From Patiria pectinifera (lineage: Eukaryota; Echinodermata; Asteroidea; Valvatida; Asterinidae), in assembly GCA_029964075.1 (NCBI GenBank), contig CM057136.1, positions 5,704,001 to 5,768,000 of the forward strand: a stretch of DNA of 64,000 bases. The letters are read 5' to 3'. This document shows positions 33,466 through 47,596 of this stretch, in pieces. Made by a program: the position numbers and the translations under genes. The stretch's first letter is position 1; each line of letters begins with the position of its first letter. The notes below the pieces were generated by a model. The model did no database searches, had not been told where the DNA came from, and saw only the letters and a list, made by a program, of their open reading frames with translations.

Positions 33466-36344
33466 TAAAATGTACATGTAAGCTTGTTAATTGTGCTGCT
33501 GAAAGGCAAAGTATTGAAATATTGAAGTTCATTGTACATCTACATGCACATGACCATCGTACATCTTTCCTTTGTGTTTGCCCAATATTTACACTTGACA
33601 AAAATATTAAGTGAATACAGTGTTAATAGCTATGAAATGTCTAACCGGGAAAATCTTGATAATTGACTGATGATATCATTCCTGTTACGAATGTTTTGTA
33701 AGGATTGAGGAATCAACACAAAAACCAACACGAAACAAACAAAGTTTATAATAAGCTAACAAGGATGCCATACATTAATCAATAACAAACTGACTTTCTC
33801 AATGTTCAGAACATAATGGGCAACCTCTGGTTGTTACGTTGACAGAATTGTCACGTGATATTTTCAGTTGACAGCAACTACATGAGCGTGCATTGTACAT
33901 AATTCCCAGACAAACCTTTCAAAACATTCCAAGAAACTTTGTTAAATTTTGATGAAATGGGAGCAACAAAAGTTTGGCATCTCTTACATATGGAAATTCT
34001 AGACCAAGAAAAGTCAAGAAACTTGACGATGATAAAAGAGGTTTTTGGCTTTGCAATGCAAACCTGTGGTCAGTCCCCTCCCTGGTCCTGCGTGCAGGTT
34101 GCCATGGGTAACCTAGCCTAGGCAACAGTCGGGAGACTCAGTGAGATTGCATATTAAAGTTTCTCTGAAAATAATTTGCTTGAATCAAAAAATATTCGGA
34201 CTTTCACTGGTGAAATTGTGACATTTTTTCATTTCTCTTTCATTCATCAGAAATTTCTGAAAATTATTAATTTGCTATGATTTCTTCAAATCCCTTAAAA
34301 ACACTTTTTTGAAGGAATGATTTATGTTAAATGATATTTAAATATATAAAAAAAATCAAGTCTTCAACACATGTTATTGAAATTTTAAGAGAATCATTGA
34401 TTTTCCAACAAACAAGATTGTCAGTTATTTTACCCAGTCAGTGCCAAACATTGTAGCACAACTGGAGTGATTTGCAACAGCATTTCCTGATGTGTTTTTC
34501 CCCCCAGGGAAACTCTGATGTACACCTACAATGTAGGGTAGGCTTTAATTGCAGTGGAGGTTTAATTTGAGTTGACACATTTGATGGAACCCTGCAGGGC
34601 TTTCACTTTAACAGCAGTGTGTCCAGATTATCATATTATCAGTAGTGCCTGGTCAGTCATCAGTCATCATTGGTGTGAAGGTCAATTAACGTGGATCTCC
34701 CAATGTCAAGTTTTGTCCAACATAATGGGCATATTTCTTTGCATAAAGCTACTAGACTTGGCCCAAGTCTGGGCTCGGCCTGTGCCTATAGTTAGTCCAC
34801 GCAGCGCATACATGTACGCCCAGCCGCATACAAAACGTACAATGTACGTGTATATTGTACATGTTATTTTCATGATGCAGCAAAGTCCGAGACTTGGTCA
34901 ATCTGCAAAGTTTATCGACCGCTGCTTGTTCCATGTTTGTACACAGTCTATTGAAAGATGGCCCTTTTGGAGAGTTGGTAACTAAGTAGTTTTTGTAAAC
35001 AAAATTTATTTTACATTTTTTGAGATACTGACTTAAAGCAGCTCGACTCTGAGTCAAGCCTATAAAGCTACAGCTGTTCACCAGAACGCACCAATTGATG
35101 CAAAACTGAAGCTGCAGACTCAAAACCTTTTGTAGTCACAGCTCAAATTGGTTTAAATTATATTGTGATATCGGAAAATAAAAAATTGAAAAGAAAACAG
35201 ATAAGGAAATTGCAATATTCAATGAACTCAAAATTCCAAATACATGTATACTTGAAATGCATTCATATTGCCATTTTTCCAATAATGCTTTTCATTTAAT
35301 AAACCATAATCTTTGATGATTATTAAAAGTGCATAAAGGAATTAATTATGAACAAACTTGAAATTCAGAAATATTATTTTTCAACATGATCTGCAAGTTT
35401 TTGGCTTCCAAATTGTTGTGTTGCAGTGGTCTAGACTCATTCTGCTATACATATTTCAAGCATCAAATTTTGAACCACACTATATCAACAAAAGACTGGT
35501 GCAACATACAAAGTACTGTGAGATACATGTACATTTATCAGGTCCTACACTATGCACATGTATGTAGCTTCAGAATAGTTATCCCAGCATGCCCAGCACA
35601 CAAACACAAAAGCATGTGTGACAGAAATGACGAGGTGCGCTCCAACAGCTGGATTTTTGTGGACCAAACTTTTGTACCCTGAAATTCATTTGTGTAGTAA
35701 TTTCACGAAAACAGCAAATTTCCAACGATAACAAATCTGATTTTTAAATCAAAATTGGCATTCAGCAAGCTCAGTTTTGAGTAGGTTTTAAGAGGATCAT
35801 ATTAATTTCAATGTGAAGCCCACACAAGCATATTAACCCAGTATCGGTTTCCACTACAATTGTTTTCAAGTACATGTACTGTAAAATTCCTGCAGGAGAA
35901 GTCCTAGAGATATGTCTGTTACTTCCTCCCCTCTGCACCGAGGGTGTCTTTTGGACAAACAACAATTCCTTGGGTAAAGGTCAATGAGTTATATGCGTAA
36001 TAAATACTACGTAGATATGCAGAGCTGAGCACGCTACGCCTGGTCACCACAAACTGAATTCCTGTTGTGTTTATGCATTCTCATACCCCACGTACATGTC
36101 TATGAAGTACAGGTACATGTAAGGTGTTTGTTTTCATGGGGAGATCTTGCTTGATCAAATTTGTGGGATCAAATTTGTGCACTTAGAAGCTTGGCCATCC
36201 AAGCAGTTACACAAAGCTAAGAATGAGTAATTTAAATGTGTAGAAATTTGACTGCAAATAATTGAACCATGTACATGTATAACAAGTGTAGTCACAGTCA
36301 GGAAATCTAAACATGCATGTTTGGTCTAGTTGAAATGCGCAACG

Positions 36345-36388
36345 CCCTCCCCCCCCCCCCCCCCACAAAAAAAAAAAAAAAAAAAAAA

Positions 36389-36419
<31 letters not shown>

Positions 36420-36512
36420 AAAAAAATAAAAATATAAATATAAATAAATAAATAAATATATATATAAATAAAAATAAATAAATAAATAAATACAAAATAA
36501 AATAAAACAGCC
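36345..36512. repeat. Low-complexity poly-C / poly-A / (TAAA)n tract
   Basis: A C-run (about 36349-36364), then about 45 A with rare T, then mixed (TAAA)/(TATA) units. The apparent phenylalanine- and tyrosine-rich minus-strand frames across it are artefacts of this composition. Confidence 0.95.
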
Positions 36513-37349
36513 AAACAAGCAGAAACTCAGAACAAAAGAACACAACAAATTAAACATTTTCTCCATGGAATACAGAACATTAACCATGTACATACATGTA
36601 CGTGCAAAAATTCAACTCGGCCTTTTTAAACAGACAGATCTATACTTGAATTAAAGCTTGGCACTGAATGTAAGGTACATTTGAGCACTTTGTTGCATGC
36701 TTGCCAGCTAAATGTCGACACTGCCTGCTGTAACATGACCAGTGTGGGGAGACAGAGAGTCGCAGGCCCAAGTGGTATTTTCAGTTCAAAATCCCATTGA
36801 TTTCAGCGAGAGGGAGGGATGACTTGGGTAACTGATGCCACGTAACACTTGACGTCGATGGAACTTAGGTTGATTGTGTAACGGGAGTTGTTCTCCCAGT
36901 GCTGTATTCGGTCATCCAGTCCTGTCTTACTAGTTCTCTCTCAGGCACTTCCTTGCTGCGGCATTGACTGTGTTGATGAACACCTCTCTGGTTTTTCACA
37001 ACCCTCACCTAAGATTTGATGTTGAGTGTGCGTGATTGCATTTGGGTGGATGCATAGAGAGGGATGTCAGCAAACATGTAAGTACCGGTAGTATGGGCTA
37101 ATGTGCGCCGACGAAAGAGGCCGCCCTTTTACCTAGCAATGACGTCCCATGGGCGGGACATTTCGCTGGTTGACGCGCACCGTTCCTTGTGTGTGACGCA
37201 CGTACACCAGGGGATTTGTACTATGTACACGCAGTGGCCGGCGCCGCGGCAATGAATTGCAGTCAGGCAAGATGGCTGCTGGCAGGTCACCCCCAACTGT
37301 ACTTGCTTTGCCGGTGAGGGGTACTTGTGAACGGAGCAGATAAGGGTGT

Positions 37350-37705
37350 GCATTTGTGGGTAGTGCAGGAATCGGGTACCCGATTGAAAAAAAGGGTACC
37401 GGGTACCAGGTAAAGAAACCCAACCCCAAAATTTAAATCTCGGAAGTTGCTGCACAGATTGTTCATAAATGTCCCAGAATAATACCACACCAATGGGTCA
37501 ATATGGCAAGATACAAGTGTACCGGGTACATCACATTCAATACAAGGTATAAATTGCATTTTCGCAAGTGTCATTCAGGTGTTGTTTTTCCGCAGCCTGA
37601 CATTCAAAACCTTCTTGTTTATTGTTTCAGAATGTAAATTGGTTACAGGTACTCAATGCCATAATCTAGGACTGGTTCCTGACATCAGTGTTCAGGTACT
37701 GTACA
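37350..37705. repeat. Dispersed GGTACCC-rich repeat, member 2
   Basis: AGGAATCGGGTACCCGATTG, CAACCCCAAAATTTAAATCT, GGAAGTTGCTG, AATTGCATTTTCGCAA and CCATAATCTAGGACTGGTTCCT match 23945-24400 in order. This copy is outside the large duplication. Confidence 0.65.
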
Positions 37706-37969
37706 TGTAGTAGTTTGCTTTCTTAAACAAACATACCGGTACAATGTTTGCATTTGTATTTGTCTTCAAATTTAATGTTGGTTGGTTGGAGAAATGTATC
37801 ACTCCGACAAATATGAAGAAAGTGGGTTAAAGGGAGTCTTTATGCTCTGGAAAGTGGAATGCGCCATTTTGAATCTTAAGTGCATTTATTGTCAAATTAT
37901 AATTGGAAAGACCATTAAAAAGTAGTCTCAAAATTAAACTAGAAATTCGCATAATTTGTGGAGTTACAA

Positions 37970-38330
37970 ATGTGGAGTGATCAGGAAGACAACTAATTCA
38001 TTAGACATTGCCCAGTTAAGTTGTGAATATTTTTGTCAGCACAGAAAAAGTAGAACCAATTGTTATGTTTTGAAAATAGTGCATCTTTTGGGGAGTGATA
38101 AATGTCAGTAAACAATGTACATTTTTTTGTACCCCTTATTTCCGGTTTGATGACGTCATCAGTCGAAATGTACAAAATGAATACTTATTTAGTTAGAGAT
38201 GATACCATATCTGTATGTTCATCATGGAGTGAAAAGAACCATTGAAAATCTGGAAATTATAATGAATGTTAATTGTATGTGTTAATAACACCTAACTTCT
38301 GGTTTGATGACGTGATTGACGCTACATGAC
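37970..38330. repeat. Second member of the CCGGTTTGATGACGTCATCA family
   Basis: It shares ordered blocks with 29740-30150, including the exact TTATTTCCGGTTTGATGACG and TCATCAGTC (about 38138-38163). A further related TTCTGGTTTGATGACG lies at about 38297 and TTCCGGTCTGATGACG at about 38501. Confidence 0.6.
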
Positions 38331-39635
38331 GCCACATGACTTGGCAGCCGAAGGTCAACATTGTGCTGATAGCATTATTTGTGCTACGTAAAATAGTCAT
38401 TAGACAGGGATCTAATGATGGATTTTAATAGGCCCCTATATAATTAAAAAAAAACCAAAAAACAAAAACCCTAATCAATTCAAATTCTCCCTACAATAAC
38501 TTCCGGTCTGATGACGAATGATTCTGAAACCGCAAATATTTGTGGTTGTCTAAAGCATATCCAGGGGCAATTTTGTAAAACTTTTGATGAATGGTTTTTA
38601 AATTAAAAACGCTTTAACTGTCTTTTTGATGTGCCACTATAGGGCGCGCATTTCATTTGGGTGATGATGTTCATCATGGTGTTTCTGTGTTTCTCGCATT
38701 CGTCACTAAACACTTCCATAATTTATACATGTATGTCTGTAGTAAAACATGCTTCCATTTTCAAGTTATATTAAATTTTTATTGCACTTCCGTGTAGCGT
38801 GGAATATCCGACTCCATGAAAATGTGGACTCATTGGTAGTATTGGGCGCATGCCTACAAAATGTACATGTACCTGATGATATGCTATTTTTAGGATCATT
38901 ATGGGAGAGTGACCTTTGATGAAAGTGAGGGATTGTCCAATAATAGGGAAAAAGGGGTCCGATTTCATAGGGAGTCGGATTTTCATATGACAATCCGGTA
39001 ACACCGGGAAGGGAAGGTCAAGCGAGTTTCTGTGGCTCCGAAATTAAAACTGCTGCTCAAGGCACCGTCTAAACACCTCACTAAAAACAAACACAATACA
39101 TGTACTCTATTTAGTTCAAAAGATATACATTTTGTACACTGTTGTTCAAACTATTTTGTAAAATTCCTGCCTTTCAATGGCTTGTACATACCGGATGGCA
39201 TCAATGATGACGTCACAAAATCTTTAACTTTAAATCTTTAACATCTTTTGGATGGTATCCAAGTTCATACCAGGTTTTATTATGACCACGCTTTCAACCG
39301 TTGGAAGACAGGCAATGTTGGTTAGTTTTGACTTGAGGCTCATTTCCTGAGTATTTTGAATTCAAACCTAATTTTGACCTTCTGGTTGCCTGGGGAAGGG
39401 AAAAGTGTCATGATCGGTGACTTTGGAAATCAAAATGTTTATCAAGGTACATTTTTGTACTGTTCATCAGATCATTAAAAAATTACAATGGTCACACATT
39501 TTAATCATGAGTTTTACATGTACTGGTAAATGACAGAAAAGGTCTTTTTGGACAATAGTCACTTGTAGTTTGATACCTGATGAAGTCATCATGTCCTCGG
39601 AGTACAAATGTAATACAATTGCATGCACCAGTCGG

Positions 39636-40196
39636 GATCAGGGTCAGTGTTGTGTAGTACTCCACTGCATCATCAAATGTCAAAGTACTCGTACTGGAAT
39701 TACTTGAACCTCGTACTCAGGGCAGCAAAGTACTGCATTCGACATGTCGAAATGGTACTCGAACACAAAGTTCTCGCATCTAATAGCAGTACTGGGGGAA
39801 TGAAATAGTTTGACTTACTATGGCCTTATTTTATTGATACTTTCAGTTTGAAATGGTTGATTGGCTTGTGGAGAAATCAAGATTTCGATTTTCTCCAGTA
39901 ACGTCCGGACAAACACATTTAGCAGCTAGCCGTGAGTGGGTCGGTATATCGGTCTGACTGGGCCTGGGCCAATTACGACAATGAATCATTTGCTGTATGG
40001 CCGTATTCGGGGAAGTACAAGTACTTCGTTTCACATTTCCGGAAGTACTCGCATCGGAAGTACATCGCACAAGTACTGCACTGAGACCCGCTCTTGTACT
40101 CGGATGTACAAGTCATCAGACCGCACTGCAACCTATGTACTGCAGTACTGGTACTGGAAAAGTACTTCTGACTACAACACTGATTTGACCCTGATC
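39636..40196. mobile_element. hAT-like element with GATCAGGGTCA / TGACCCTGATC ends
   Basis: The left end GATCAGGGTCAGTGTTGTGTAG is mirrored by CTACAACACTG...TGACCCTGATC at the right. The interior is packed with AGTACT / GTACTC / AGTACTTC motifs on both strands. A related end, CTACAACACTG, follows CTCGAGTGACTCGAG at about 3232-3242. Confidence 0.6.
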
Positions 40197-40289
40197 TGTG
40201 GTCGATACAGTATATGTTTAGTTACAAGTTCATACCATAAACTGTTTAGGAGCAGGAACCCACACGGAGCATTACACATATTGTCCAGA

Positions 40290-40362
40290 AAAAGAGAGAA
40301 AGAAAATAAAGAAGATCAATTTACCATTTCACAGAGTGATCGGGCGTGCCCGATCCGCTCAA
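40290..40362. repeat. Purine tract plus terminal hairpin, related to 30085-30147
   Basis: AAAGAGAGAAAGAAAATAAAG is followed by GAGTGATCGGGC-GT-GCCCGATCCGCTC (40334-40360), a perfect 8-bp inner stem. The other member has GGTC/GACC in the corresponding position. Confidence 0.55.
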
Positions 40363-41641
40363 TAAAAACATTTGTTTAATAATTACGTATCTTTCTAAAA
40401 GAATTTAGAGTAGGACATTTTATCGTGGCCCTGAAATATTGCGCCTTTGGAGAGCTCTTCTGATGCTGGAAACGGTATTGACAAGGAAAACTTCAAAGCC
40501 GGCGTGTGTTGACAAACAAACAGGGTTATTAACATTTTTTCCAAAGATCAAAATATGCATTACATTCATTACAAACATGTTGTTGCTAGCTGTTGACATG
40601 TACAGATCACTCTAAAAGATGTACATGTATGTAAATCTTGTAATCGATGAAATGTTATGGATACAAATGAGGTCATTGCAACAAATTGATTAAACAAACA
40701 CAGACAGCAAAACCAAGGGCCCCCCAAAAACAGTCTTGTGAATTCCAGGAGTTCATTCCTGTCATGAGATGAAATATATGTTAGCAATCAAACAGTTTGA
40801 AAAGTCAATAATGAATTGCAAATTATATGATAAATACTTTCTGCTGAGGCCTTATTACATTCGAGGAACACAAGCCAAAAAGTGCAGGGAATTATCCATG
40901 GGTAACCATGCGCGATGTTCTGTGCAATAATTGAGGTCAGACATTTTCATCTATTGTTGATCCATCCTTCTTATTCTCCATGATCTGCCACAGCTCAAAT
41001 TACCAACCAGCAACTTTTTGCCAATTACTATTGGATCAGTAAATTCCAAATTGCTGCATAAATGTGCATGCATGTGCTTACACGTACATTGTACATGTAG
41101 TATGCCTTGTAATCTATCAGAGTTTTTGTGAGAAAATTATCTGACATTGCCACTATTTCTTTTTGTTCATACTGGTACGGGTATCGCTACTGCAAATATG
41201 GCCTAGCATCCTTCAAGCTCAAGGTTTACTTGGAGTTCATTTTTCTCGGTTCATCAATGGCATTCCGATTGCCCTTCATAATGATAAAGTTCTGGGGGAG
41301 CTGAAACACACTTTTTATGTTGGTAGAATAGAGCCTCCCTTCCCATCCTCGTCCCAATTTCAAAGTGAATGGTCACGCTGATCCACGTGTCAGAAATACA
41401 TGTGTTTTTATGTGTGATTTTAAGAGAAAACGTGTTGTACCGGGTACAATAATTGTATGGTATTAAGTCCATGAATATATTAAACAATACATACTGTACA
41501 TGTTCTCCATGCTTAGTGTCAGTAGCTTAGTATGCACGGACATGTACCGTACTCACTGTAGACATTGCTTTGTATTAGTGAAAACCCTCATTTCACTTGC
41601 ACCGTGAACACTATTTTAACCCAACTCTATTATCATGATTT

Positions 41642-42141
41642 NNNNNNNNNNNNNNNNNNNNNNNNNNNNNNNNNNNNNNNNNNNNNNNNNNNNNNNNNNN
41701 NNNNNNNNNNNNNNNNNNNNNNNNNNNNNNNNNNNNNNNNNNNNNNNNNNNNNNNNNNNNNNNNNNNNNNNNNNNNNNNNNNNNNNNNNNNNNNNNNNNN
41801 NNNNNNNNNNNNNNNNNNNNNNNNNNNNNNNNNNNNNNNNNNNNNNNNNNNNNNNNNNNNNNNNNNNNNNNNNNNNNNNNNNNNNNNNNNNNNNNNNNNN
41901 NNNNNNNNNNNNNNNNNNNNNNNNNNNNNNNNNNNNNNNNNNNNNNNNNNNNNNNNNNNNNNNNNNNNNNNNNNNNNNNNNNNNNNNNNNNNNNNNNNNN
42001 NNNNNNNNNNNNNNNNNNNNNNNNNNNNNNNNNNNNNNNNNNNNNNNNNNNNNNNNNNNNNNNNNNNNNNNNNNNNNNNNNNNNNNNNNNNNNNNNNNNN
42101 NNNNNNNNNNNNNNNNNNNNNNNNNNNNNNNNNNNNNNNNN
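41642..42141. other. Assembly gap, 500 N
   Basis: It is exactly 500 ambiguous bases, a length often used for gaps of unknown size. Open frames running through it are meaningless. Confidence 1.
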
Positions 42142-44924
42142 GTTCAGCCTCATGATTACGAAAGGCGCAACAGTCGAGCCTTGATTGTCAATCCATTTTT
42201 TGGCCTGAAATTTGTAAAAACAAAATGATATCAATTTTTTTTTGTAAAAATGGGGAAGGGGAGATGTGCCATGCCCGGCAGAAAATGCCCCCACATTAAT
42301 TGGCTGCTCACCATGAATTAGATTTTTCCTCCAGTAAGGCCTATTTAGCATTTTAAAAATTACTATTTAGTATTTAAAAAAAAAATCAAATCAAAGGTTT
42401 AGCCTTTATCACTTAAAATTATTTTATAACAAAGTACTTTATTTGTATTATTCTTTGGTTGATATAAATAATGGTGAATTATATCAAATAACTCATTAAA
42501 ATATTAAATTCAATTTTGATTTGTGCTTAATAATGATGGTTTTTTTTTTGGGGGGGGGGGGGGAAGACGTTTTTACCCCAGGCAAAATGAGGGGTCTCGG
42601 GGTAAAACCACCCTGTAGGCTGTAACAGCCTTGTCATCAAACTGTTTTGCAGCCCAAGTCATTTCCTCCAAAACAAATTACAAAACCTCAATATTAGAAT
42701 TTATCCACCTCAAAGCCATCCAATATTATATAAATATTAAATCCTTTGCAAACATATGACTATACTACTGTGAAACCTTGTTTTTTTTGTTTTTTTTAGA
42801 TGTGGGTGTCATTTTACCCTGAGACCGGCCAAAAAAACAAAACCGGCGTAAAAACGCTTGCCAAAGTTCCTCCCTGAAAGGGGGGAAATTTTCCCTTATT
42901 AATATAAGGACCATTATATTATATCTGCACATGACAGAGCAAACATGTATTGCATAAAACCACACATTTGTTTCCTGTATGTGGCACTGAGATATTGAAA
43001 AAAACCCTACAAATCAGGCATCATCACTCCAGTTTACTCAACCAACTTTAATTTTGGGCCAGCTGTTCCTAGCCCAGTTCCTTATTATCGAATATAACTA
43101 CCATAGGCGAGTACAGTCTGTAAAATGTTGTGAATTATACTTGTTGCTTTTATCCTTTCATAGCACTGTCTTAAATCTAGAGACCAGCTAATAGAAGTTT
43201 GAAAGGATACACCAAACTAGACTCACCAATTGATGTCACATCTATGCCAAACTTTAATTTAAGTCAAAACACATCTGCACCCCTCCGTTTTTTTTTATTC
43301 ATTGCATTTTTGAAATATCATTCTAGGATTCATTTTCATTACTACATGAGACCAATTTGAGATGTTGAAACCCAATTTTCTATCATTTTGTACAATTATC
43401 CATAAAAAAATGGAATTTCTGGTATTATAAATAAATCAAACCTAAAAAAATTACCCACAAGCACAACTAGTTTGCCTTTAAACCTTGAAAATTGATATGA
43501 GAAACTACGGTACATGTGCTTTTCATCACATGTATACTTGAATTATACTATATGGTTCAGTCTGGATGGCAACCTTCCCAAATTGTTTTCCCTTTTAATT
43601 TATGGCAAGATATCCTGTAATAACACAATATCAGAAATTGGAATATTAGCCTACCGTGTCCTTCAGTTTTGCCCACTTCCTGCGATTGTACTGCAGATTC
43701 CTCTGTTTAACCTGTTATAAAAAGCCAAAGCATCAATATTGTATTAACAAAGGCATTTTGCTACAAAAGTACAATGCAAATGTTTGGTCCCAGTTTAAAA
43801 TAAAAGATTGCTTTATTGCAATACATGCACAGTTTATTTGTTAATCAATGTGCCACCAGGAGGGATAAACCTAATCACTCAGCACATGGTCAGAACAAAC
43901 CACAAAAAGTGGAATAAACAGTTGAGAAATGGACCCGCTACCTGGGGAGGTTATTCAACACCTTCCCCCAAACCCAACATAATTTTTTGCTACTGGTCAG
44001 GAAAAAAATTAGGTATGCCCGGATGTATAAACTCCTATGACAATTTTAGAGACTTCTGTAAAGAAAAAAATATAAAAACCATGACAAATTGATAGAACAT
44101 GACCCGGATGTAATAGACCCAGATGCATTCAACCATGTTCCTTGCTCTATGATTCAACGGACCACTTACACTTCCCCCTCACTGCACTCATTTGCATAAA
44201 TTATCATTCAAACTTAGGTGCCAAAAAAGGTGCTGAAGAGGATTAGAATGCAGACCCCCCCCCCAAACAAATTTTCCCACAGTGGTCCTACACGTAGGAA
44301 CAAATAAATATGAATTCACACTAAAATAACATGGTAAAATAATTATACATAAATAGGCCTAAAGAGAAGATCATCAATAATGTGAACATGCTGGAAATCA
44401 AAAACAATCCAAAATTGGGGAAGAAGCCAAATCAAATAAGGCAGAGTAGGTATATTTTGAAATTAGAAAATATCACTAAAACTTAAATAAGTAAGAAGGG
44501 GGAAATAGTTAGAAGAGTGCCAAAAATAAGATTTAAATATTTCACTGGTTACACATAATTTTGAAAAAAAGATATACACTTTTAGAAACCTATTACAAAT
44601 GTAAGATAAAACACATCAATACAAATACACACGATTTTAAAGATTATTTTTAAAGTTGTAGGACAATTTGTTCAAGTATATCTGGTCACAAAAGGATGTT
44701 CTAGAAAAAATATTGTTTCGTAATTTTCCTGCAAGGAGAATAAATGTCAATGTGCTTCAGAAACTGTCCTTCCTAGTGTAAGGACCCTGGAGGTTTACTC
44801 ATCATTTGCATAACAGGATTTCACACATTAAAACTGTTTATTGTGTGTTTTCCTGTGAGAATAATACCACCTGTTTTGTACCAGTAGTGTGAGAGGAAAC
44901 ATTTTGATACATGTTGTAATGTTG

Positions 44925-45048
44925 ATTATTAGGTTAATAAAGTTATTGGGGGAAAATTACTTCGTATGGTATTTTGTATGTTTAAATGTTTTAACATAAT
45001 TTCATGTTTGTGTCATAACAATGTTAAAAATAAATGCTCAGTGTGTTA
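44925..45048 (+). mobile_element. 3' end of a CR1/L2-like LINE, same family as 10290-12060
   Basis: GTTAATAA-GT, ATTACTTCGTAT, TTTAAATGTTTTAACATAA, GTCATAACAA and GTTAAAAATAAATGCTCAGT match the 3' tail of the LINE at about 11927-12045 in order. The upstream part is unrecognisable. Confidence 0.6.
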
Positions 45049-47534
45049 GTGAAAAACTTAAAAACCAACTTTACATAAAAGGAAATGCTTTCAGCAAGCT
45101 GTCCATCAACTTCAGTATGATGTGATGAGGAACAACAATTTTTCTGACCACTACAAACAAAAGGGCCATGCCATAAACCTACATGTGGTTACAACTCCGA
45201 TTTACAACTACCGGTAGCAAGAAAATCCCCTGTTAGTTCACAAAACTTGTGTCCAGAAGTGACCCTCATCCCTCTCTACCCCTGTGAAAACCACCCTCCA
45301 AAAAGGAGAAGAAACATCAAATAATCAATGCAATGTGGTTCACTGTTTACAAAAAAGAGATCTGGGCTTTGGCCTCCCATTGGGAATTGGTTGGAAGAGG
45401 CTGATTAGAAAAAGAAGATTATTTCTGACAAATAACAATTTTTTTAAAAGGCTTTCGACTTTAAATAAATTATGGAAATTACTACATCAAAAGGCAATCA
45501 CTAGTGGCCTACGTATGTATGTCGAGCATAGTCAGGGATTGTCACTTCAATTTTGCCCGAGAAGTGGGGATTTGTCAGTTCCAAAGTGACAATCCCAACG
45601 TCTTGCCGGGAATGAGTGGGGCAGCCTGAGGGGAAGGGGGGAAATGTTGGTTTTATATACCGACAGATTTTGTGATCCCAGGTCACATTTTATATTTTTT
45701 TTCTCGGATACTTGGCCTCCAAAAATCAATATGGTGGCGGGGGGGGGGGGGGTGTCATTCTATATTACAGAAAAGTGTACAAATGTACAACTACATATAC
45801 CCTCTCACCAGTTGGCTCTGTCCGTATTTTGTGCACAAACGGACAATTTATCAGTATCCTCGATCCTCCTATTTCTGCGCAGATAACGCTCTGCAACCCA
45901 GTAGCTTAAAGGGAATGAACAACATTTGCTTTTGCTGTAATTTTCAGAAATACATGTAAACTTGGAGGATTAGTATGTTATAGAAAATATTGTTAAACTG
46001 ACTTGTTTCACGTTTTGAGCTTGTAGACGCTGGAAAAACCAAGAAAACCTATCATGTTCTTGTAGTCTGGTTCCCTGACCCCATTTAAAATGAAACAGGG
46101 CAATTGATACACTTGGGGAATTGTAGGCTCAGAGAATCAGTCTAGCAGGCTTGTACCCCTTCGCAGGTGTGTAATCAATTGCAAAGAAAAGTCAGAATAA
46201 TTAAATATGAAAACTTAGGAACAGTTTTTGAAAAAAACCCCAAGTTTTCTCCAACGCTGGTCGGCCGACCAGCGTTGGTAAAATACAGTTTTTCTTGAAA
46301 ATGTCAGCACACCAGGAGCCACGATTTTAAAGGATGATTTGGACTGTCAGTCCCTAATAATTCAGTGAGGTATTTCGTGACAATTTGATCATTTTGTTTT
46401 CTGATGTCTGCAAATGTTGTATCTTCCCTTTAAAAATAGCAAGGCAGCCACTCTTTCCCTCAACAAAACTCACATTTTTGGCTTAGGATCATCCATCATA
46501 CCGATTAACAAAATGAAATCTCTTTATGGTGGCAGCAAGTGGGGAGTTCCAACAAGTGCAGTTTTGGCATCGTAGAAAAGAATCCTGCCAAATTCTACCA
46601 TGGGACGCTTCATAAAAAGTAGGCCTATGTGCTGTCCAGCCCATGTAACTCAATACAATAACTTAGACTTGTTGGCTTTATGAAAAATATATTTCCTGAG
46701 CTTTTCAAACATTATTTCTTTCTTTTTTTCTTTCTGTTTTTTCAATGCCAATACACTTTTCGTAATTTCACGATTATTTCAATATCCCATTTTGGAGATT
46801 TATACAAAGGCATATATTTACATATTTACATATTAAAAAGATTTAAACATATTTACCTATTAAACTAGATCCCAATGATATTGTTATTCTGATCATCCCA
46901 ATCAACAGAGACAGTTTTTAATATGTCGGATTTTGAAACTTATGGCAAAAAAAATTCTGAAATAATGTAAGAAACGTGTCTTTTTAGTTGCACCGAAAGT
47001 TTTACCCCCTTGTAGAAACTGCAAATTTCTTTGACATCCTAACTATAAATAATACTGACGATATTTAGCGACCAAGAAAGGTCACCTTTCGGTCACATTT
47101 TCAACTTCTGCAGGCCCGGAAGCATGATCTGCCTGCATTCAAGTTTGTACTTCAGTAATTAGCTGTAGAATGACGATTTTTTTTTTTTTTTGCCTGAATT
47201 TATGGTAAAGTCTTCAATTTCCACTTTTTTTGGCTGCTGGTTAAAGTTCGTGCATCAAGGATGCACACCTTTCAAAATATAGGCGAGTAGTGCGCAGAAA
47301 TAGGAGCGCGTAGCTTTAGAAGGTCTGACGATATAATTTTAATGTTAGTCAATTCAAAGTACGTACATGTACATGCAGGCCTAGGCCTACATGAATTTGT
47401 AATTGGCAACAAAACCGTATGCATATTTTTTTTTACTGTTTTCCCTTGATTGATAGCAGATCCGTGGAAAACATGTTCCCAGTATAGTTGCACTTCACAA
47501 AAAATATTATCTTGCTGAGTGATATTCAAAATAA

Positions 47535-47596
47535 TTTCATCGCCACCTATTTTGGGTGATGATGATTTCATCGCCACCTATTTTGGGTGATGATGA
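47535..47596. repeat. 31-bp exact tandem duplication
   Basis: TTTCATCGCCACCTATTTTG plus GGTGATGATGA occurs twice in direct succession. Confidence 0.9.

Larger units (their letters stand above)
33234..41641. other. Repeat-rich stretch after RAPGEF exon 4, no gene recognised
   Basis: No further RAPGEF exon or other coding exon was recognised on either strand. It contains the repeats listed separately (33385, 36340, 37350, 37970, 39636, 40290) and unique AT-rich sequence. By position it may be intron 4 of RAPGEF. Confidence 0.6.

Noticed and set aside
36207..36593. Minus-strand frames rich in phenylalanine and tyrosine, like a membrane protein
   Set aside because: They are translations of poly-A/(TAAA)n and a C-run.
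38495..38540. Hammerhead ribozyme (CTGATGA ... GAAAC order)
   Set aside because: The sequence between the two core motifs does not form stem II and no flanking helices I or III are seen.
41565..42351. Long open frames of about 200-246 codons
   Set aside because: They cross the 500-N gap and have no real sequence content.
43808..44092. 94-codon frame as a gene
   Set aside because: No similarity recognised, no splice sites of note, and AT-rich repeat surroundings.
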